The notes under the pieces: model-generated
What the model was told of the DNA's origin: nothing
Seen by the model: only the letters and a program-made list of their open reading frames with translations
Databases searched by the model: none
Part shown: in pieces, positions 59,150 through 64,000 of the stretch
How the letters are laid out: each line of letters opens with the position of its first letter
Numbering within the stretch: the first letter of the stretch is position 1
Assembly (NCBI GenBank): GCA_947683625.1
Contig: CANTUR010000455.1
Location: 1,320,001-1,384,000 of the forward strand
DNA length: 64,000 bases
Direction: 5' to 3'
DNA from: Mallotus nudiflorus
Lineage: Eukaryota > Streptophyta > Magnoliopsida > Malpighiales > Euphorbiaceae
Made by a program: the position numbers and the translations under genes

Positions 59150-62006
59150 TGTCACGACCCGAACCCTAGGGCATATGACCGACATTAGGAAATGCAAAAG
59201 CTTAAAGCTATCAAAACCCGTAACAAGCCTTAAAAGAAAAATTCAGAATATTTCACTTTAAAACCTTATAATAAAATAATTTAATCATGATGCACATTAT
59301 CAAACTGATTTTTCTCAATTTAAACAAACCATGCCATTGTCATGTATAAATAAACATCATAAGTTATACAAAATAGTATCTCAATACATTACTTATAAAT
59401 ACATAATCCAAACTAAAGTATGCAGTTATACTGTTTCTTTACTACAATACACAGATACTAATACAAACATAACTATATAGACTTATATAAGATAGCCAAT
59501 GAAGAAGCTACTCAGTGTAGGGAAGTAGGCCTAATAGAAGACTCCCAAACTCTTGAAAAAAATAAATTGAGAGGAGTTAGACCTCACTAAGTAAGCTAAT
59601 AAAAGAAATGAATATGGTTTGAAAATCTTTTTTAAAATAGGTTTTTATAAAAATATAATATATTTATAATTTTTATTCAAATTCTTTTATATATATATAA
59701 GAAACCCACTTTTCAAAGGAGGAATAAATTTTAAATGCTTTTAAAACATTAAAGTATAAAAACTAGGTAGAACCCTAGTCCTTAATTCTAACAGCCATTC
59801 AGCTCACTTATATCTAAGACTACCAGATCCCGAGAGCAAAGCATCACCAGGATGCATAGTCGTAGTCACGTCACTTAATCTAAGATCACTGGCAGTGTCT
59901 GAAAGCAAAGCATCACCAGACCATTGGCCCCAGTGATTTAAAAAATATAATCCAACTTTACTAGCGATGTCTGAGAGCAAAGCATTACTAGACCTTCGGC
60001 CCCAGTAATATAATTAATACAACCAAATATTTTATCGGTGCGTACACGGTCTTGATGAAACCCATCAGGTAGCCCATTGTACCATAGTTTATTTAAAAAA
60101 AATGAAAATAAAACAAGAAAAATTAAAATAAATAAAAATAAATTAAATCAACTATAAATTAAATCATGCAACATTATTTAATGAATACCGACTAGAATCT
60201 TGTAAATTTAAATTCATCAGTAATTATGTATTTAATTCAAAAACCCAACACACAAATCAAATATTAACTTACAAGATAAAGACGCTCCTCTACTACGTCG
60301 TGTCCGACCTTGACTAGTAGACGCGACTGGAGGGGTGGCTAAAAGATAGAAAATAAAAATTATTGTCAGAAAGTAAAAACCCTAACTTTTAGAATTTCTA
60401 AGGAAGACTCTACTCAGAATTCAAAACTTAGGATTGACCTGATGTCACGTTTTATAAGAAATCTACTAAAAATTCGGTAGAGTCTCCTTTGTAAAATGAA
60501 CATCCCTCTGCAGAAGTAGAGTCAACTCTGCAAGTAAACACACTTTTAAACTTCACACAAGCTCAACACCTTGGGTTTGGACCTCGAACTACACAATTTC
60601 CAACCGAGGTTCGCAATACACAATAAAATAAATATTAAATAATAATATATTAAAATTATTAAAAATCCATAAAAATCAATAATAAATCACAATATAATTT
60701 ATTTAAATATCAAAACACTAATTATAAATATTTTTCACAACAATTTATAAAAATCTCAAATAATTAATATAATTATATAAAAATCCTATTTTTCCAAATA
60801 TTCAATATAAAATAGTCACTTTCACATTTAATTATTCAAATAGCTTAATTATATAATAAAAGTAATTTAAAATCCATTTAATCACCAAAATGGTAATTAA
60901 TTAATTATTTCAATATAATTTTCAAAAATTAGAATTAATTAGTTAAAATTAGTAATTAATTTATAAAAATTAATTTAATAACCTATAAAATCCTAAAATC
61001 ACTTAAAACAGAATATTTAACTATATTTTCAACAAAATCTCACAATTAACCTATATAACCAAAAATCACATAATATTAATAATTCCTCAAAATTATATTA
61101 ATTCACTAAAAATTATTTTATTAATACTAAAATTACTAACTTAAATTACTAACACTAATTAACTCTAATTTCCAATCAAAATAATTAATTAACATAATTA
61201 GGAAAATTTCAATTTGTATTATTAAAATATTCAAAAACACCCATAAATCAAATTAATTCAAAAAAATACACAAAAATTATTTTTGGGAAGCTTGAGCTAA
61301 ATACAAGAACTTTACTAAAGAGAAAAAGCACGGATCAAAGCAAAAAATTAAATAAAAATACAAAACCCTAATGAGACATAAATAAAAACTAGCTCAAAAC
61401 TCAAAACCAAGAGAGAATGAGCTTTAATGGAGGTCAGAAATGGACTCACCGAAGCTTAAGGAGTATGGCCAGCCCAAGATCATGAGTTGGTTCCACTGGA
61501 GTTGGCATCGGCGAAGTGAAGCTCCTTCTTAACTACTGCTACAACTTGCAATTATGGCAGCTTTAGGTGGTCCTTAGCAATGCCAATCGACGTCCAAAGG
61601 AAGGGGGAGATGCTAGTGGTGAGGGGTGGTCATTCGGCAAGGCGTGGTGGTGGTGTTGGTAATATAAAGACGGGGAAGGGAAAGAAACGGGGAGAAGAGA
61701 AAAAAGGAAGGTGAAGGGAGGGTTGATTGGGTAAATGTGTTTTTGACCAAATTATACACACTCACACACACACACATATGCATAACACACATATATACAC
61801 ATAACAATAATAAAATAACCATAGTTTAAAATAATGCCATTGATAATAAAAAAAATAATAATTCCATTTAAAAATAATGACAATTAAAATAAAATAAAAT
61901 AATGTACATGCATGTAATAATAACAACATAAGAATAAATTAATTAATATCGCTAAAATCTCTATATTTATATATAAAATAATTTTAAAATTTTTTAGGTT
62001 ATTACA
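59150..62006 (-). mobile_element. 5' LTR of element D, 2.86 kb
   Basis: On the minus strand TGTAATAACCTAAAAAATT to GGGTTCGGGTCGTGACA. It holds donor TTCGGTGAGTCC near 61446, acceptor ACTTGCAG near 60530, the module 60446-60528, donor TTGTAAGTTAAT near 60270, pentaloop hairpin 60051-60069, and acceptor-like TTTTTTTCAAG near 59555. Confidence 0.93.
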
Positions 62007-62598
62007 ATAATAATAATAACAACAACAACAACAATATGTTAACTTATTTTATTGTTCAAATATTTATTATAAAATATTCTAATTAAAAGAAATATTTTCT
62101 AACATATTTGACTAACTGAAGTTTCATTGAGTTTAAAATTTTTTTAAATCTAACATAAATTTTAATATTAACAAAACTAAATGAGTTTTATCCTTATAAA
62201 AAATATTTATTCATTTATGATATATTACTTAAAATTATATATTTTTAAAATAATTAGTAATATTTAATTAGTTTTGTTTATCATTGTCAATACAACTAAT
62301 AATTTAGGAAAATATATTTTTTAATTTTTTAAAATTATTTTAGTGAATTATACAATTATTATGACAGTTAAGTAATAGAAGAAGTCACAACTAAAAGTGG
62401 AAATATTATTTATTTAATAACATTTATCATAATTTTAGGATTGATGTCTAAAAGTAAAATTTGATTTTAAGAGTTGACTAACATAGACTCACAGATAGAA
62501 TTAATGGAAAACCTTTTTAAAATTTATAAAACTTCATTATAAATTTTTGTTTTGTAGGAATGATATAATTTATAGGACTTTTAATGATGTTAACCCAT

Positions 62599-64000
62599 TA
62601 TCAGAGCCTAGGTTTAGTATTGTATGACCTAGGTTGTTAAAGTTGTGTTTTCTTTGAAACTACTATAGTAAATTAGGTTTGATTATGTCTTCGATAAGTC
62701 TTCCTTGTTTTAGTCTTCCTTGTAATTAGGATGTCTATTTTGTCTTATTTGTGTTTGTTATTTTTAGAATGAGGAGGAGAGTGCGAACTGCTCCATAGGC
62801 TGATGAGGTCGAGGATGTGGAGTCCTTTCAAGATGAGATTATACCCCCTGAGCCTTCGATTAGGCATAGGGGTAAAGGTAGAGGTAGACCTCGGGGAGTG
62901 GCAGGTCACGATAGGCAGAGAGAGCTATAGGATGAGGAACCTACAAATAAGGAATATGAGGAAGTTACTTTTGCACTAGGGGTTCAGCAGGGTGCAGCTG
63001 CTATTCCTTTGATAGTACTATAAATGCAGCCTATGTATTAGCAAGGTATGTCTGATCCAAAGGCAACCTTATTCTATACTAGAGTTGGCAGGATTTCCTT
63101 CGACAAGACATTAGATCCTCTAGACTTCCTGCTTGCCACAGAGATGAGGACTCATATAGGTCATACTGAGTATCAAAGAATCATGATAGTTGAGCTGTCA
63201 ATTAAGGGGCCAACCCTAGATTAGTTTGTTCAGGTCGTCCAACCCCATATGACTACTATGACATTGCTTAATTTTAGGAGAAATTTATGAGATGTTTATA
63301 CCTAGAGCCAATGTAGATGAGCTATAGACTCCAACTAACCAACATTTTTAGAGGTAAAAGGTCAGTAGAGGAGTACAACAGAGAGTTCCTTAGACTGGGT
63401 CAATATACAAAGGACTTAATAAGAGACCAATACTTTACGATTATTACTTACATCACTGGATTAGGTTATGCATTCACTAGGATGCCCATTACAGGCCTGA
63501 CTCTTAAGCCCGTGATAGAGTTAGCCAAGGAGATAGAGCTCAGGTTGGTTAGGTAGGGAGTTATACCTGATTATTATCAGATGGGAGGTGTCCATGAAAG
63601 AGGAATTAGAGCACATAGTACACCACATTTTAAATAGGCTCCATCAGTTAGTAGACAGGCTATGTTCAACAAGTCCAGAGATCACAACATAGGTACCATA
63701 AAAGTAGGAGACATGGCTGTAGTGGAGTTTGCAAACTTGTTAGATTTGGATCAGGTGCTACCAGCAGTAGTAGTGGTCAGAGCTCAAGATATGGTAGCAC
63801 AATATTAGTAGCTAATGCCTATTAGATGTGTGGAAGAGTCCATCAGGACCATGTTATATGGCTTCATTGACGTGTTTCCAATATGAATAAATAGGGCATA
63901 TTTCCAAAGCATGTGATTATTCTAGTTATTTATAATAGTTTCTACAACATTCTACTACCAATATAGCTCCAGCTCCTTATTAGCCGCCTCTAGCTCAGTA
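62599..64000 (+). pseudogene. gag: Element E: 5' end of a gypsy internal region (gag), truncated by the window
   Basis: The primer-site remnant TATCAGAGC (62599-62607) and leader match 37335-37524 of C. The acceptor-like 'gtttgttatttttag' precedes the ATG at 62768. Gag wording is very close to C: 'ESFQDEI', 'RGKGRGRPRG', 'QGMSDPKATLFYTRVGRISFD', 'EYQRIMIVELS', then the open piece 63317-63556 with 'EYNREFLRLGQYTKDLIRDQY' and 'MPITGLTLKPVIELAKEIELRL'. A decayed knuckle lies near 63866-63915. No 5' LTR is present: the foldback element ends exactly where the primer site begins. Confidence 0.85.

Larger units (their letters stand above)
51749..62006 (-). mobile_element. Gypsy element D (Tekay/Del-type chromovirus), minus strand, broken
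   Basis: The minus strand carries a 5' LTR (62006-59150), primer site, gag, protease, RT, RNase H, integrase, chromodomain, polypurine tract and a 3' LTR truncated at 51749. LTR and protein wording place it with B rather than C. The truncated 3' LTR lacks the last about 570 bp, so no target duplication can be read. Stops and frameshifts occur throughout. Confidence 0.93.
51065..62600. mobile_element. Foldback element split by element D
   Basis: Left arm 51065-51748, right arm 62007-62600. The left start 'taataggataacaatg...aaattata' is the inverted counterpart of the right end 'gatataatttatagg...gatgttaacccatta', and the inner parts match the two arms of 14990-16203. Non-coding. Element D sits in its middle, so the foldback is older than D. 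Confidence 0.7.

Overview
The window is AT-rich plant nuclear DNA, almost certainly from a eudicot or a relative, and almost every stretch I could assign belongs to a transposable element or an endogenous virus. I found no intact host protein gene, no tRNA or rRNA gene and no CRISPR array. The plant assignment rests on Tekay/Del-type Ty3-gypsy elements with tRNA-iMet primer sites, an endogenous caulimovirid, and non-autonomous inverted-repeat DNA elements.

Layout. 1-9330: an old gypsy LTR whose internal TA run has received a whole-genome-length caulimovirid provirus (about 524-8795, minus strand). Its order is leader and primer site, movement protein, coat protein, protease, RT, RNase H, then a second uncharacterised ORF and a promoter region. 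9331-14960: low-complexity DNA with a 142-bp and a 334-bp tandem duplication; the second carries a 3.9-kb solo LTR. 14990-17783: two long inverted-repeat elements, the second with a 9-bp target duplication as in Mutator-like elements. 17795-33915: gypsy element B, whose 5' LTR holds a minus solo LTR, which itself holds a plus solo LTR. 34040-48857: a foldback element split by gypsy element C (34084-47966, TSD TAAAT); C's 3' LTR holds another solo LTR (TSD TCCGC). 51065-62600: a foldback element split by gypsy element D (minus strand). 62599-64000: the start of a fourth gypsy copy, E, running off the window.

B, C, D and E share one architecture: gag with a CCHC knuckle, aspartic protease, RT, RNase H, integrase and, where reached, a C-terminal chromodomain. 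All are broken. In C, 9 of 10 in-frame stops are TAG, at Gln (CAG) or Trp (TGG) codons, which fits decay by deamination of methylated cytosine.

The most interesting signal is inside the LTRs. Across divergent LTR families the same short GC-richer islands recur in the same order, separated by AT-rich DNA and bordered by canonical plant splice consensus; a textbook 3' splice site sits 1 nt before the gag ATG. The same LTRs carry a 7-bp stem with a GGYNN pentaloop whose stem covaries between families, and a second two-hairpin module found ten times in the window. I infer a multi-exon spliced leader and conserved structural elements in this lineage. A second point of interest is the provirus, which is linearised at its primer-binding site with a 10-nt terminal redundancy inside a TA microsatellite.
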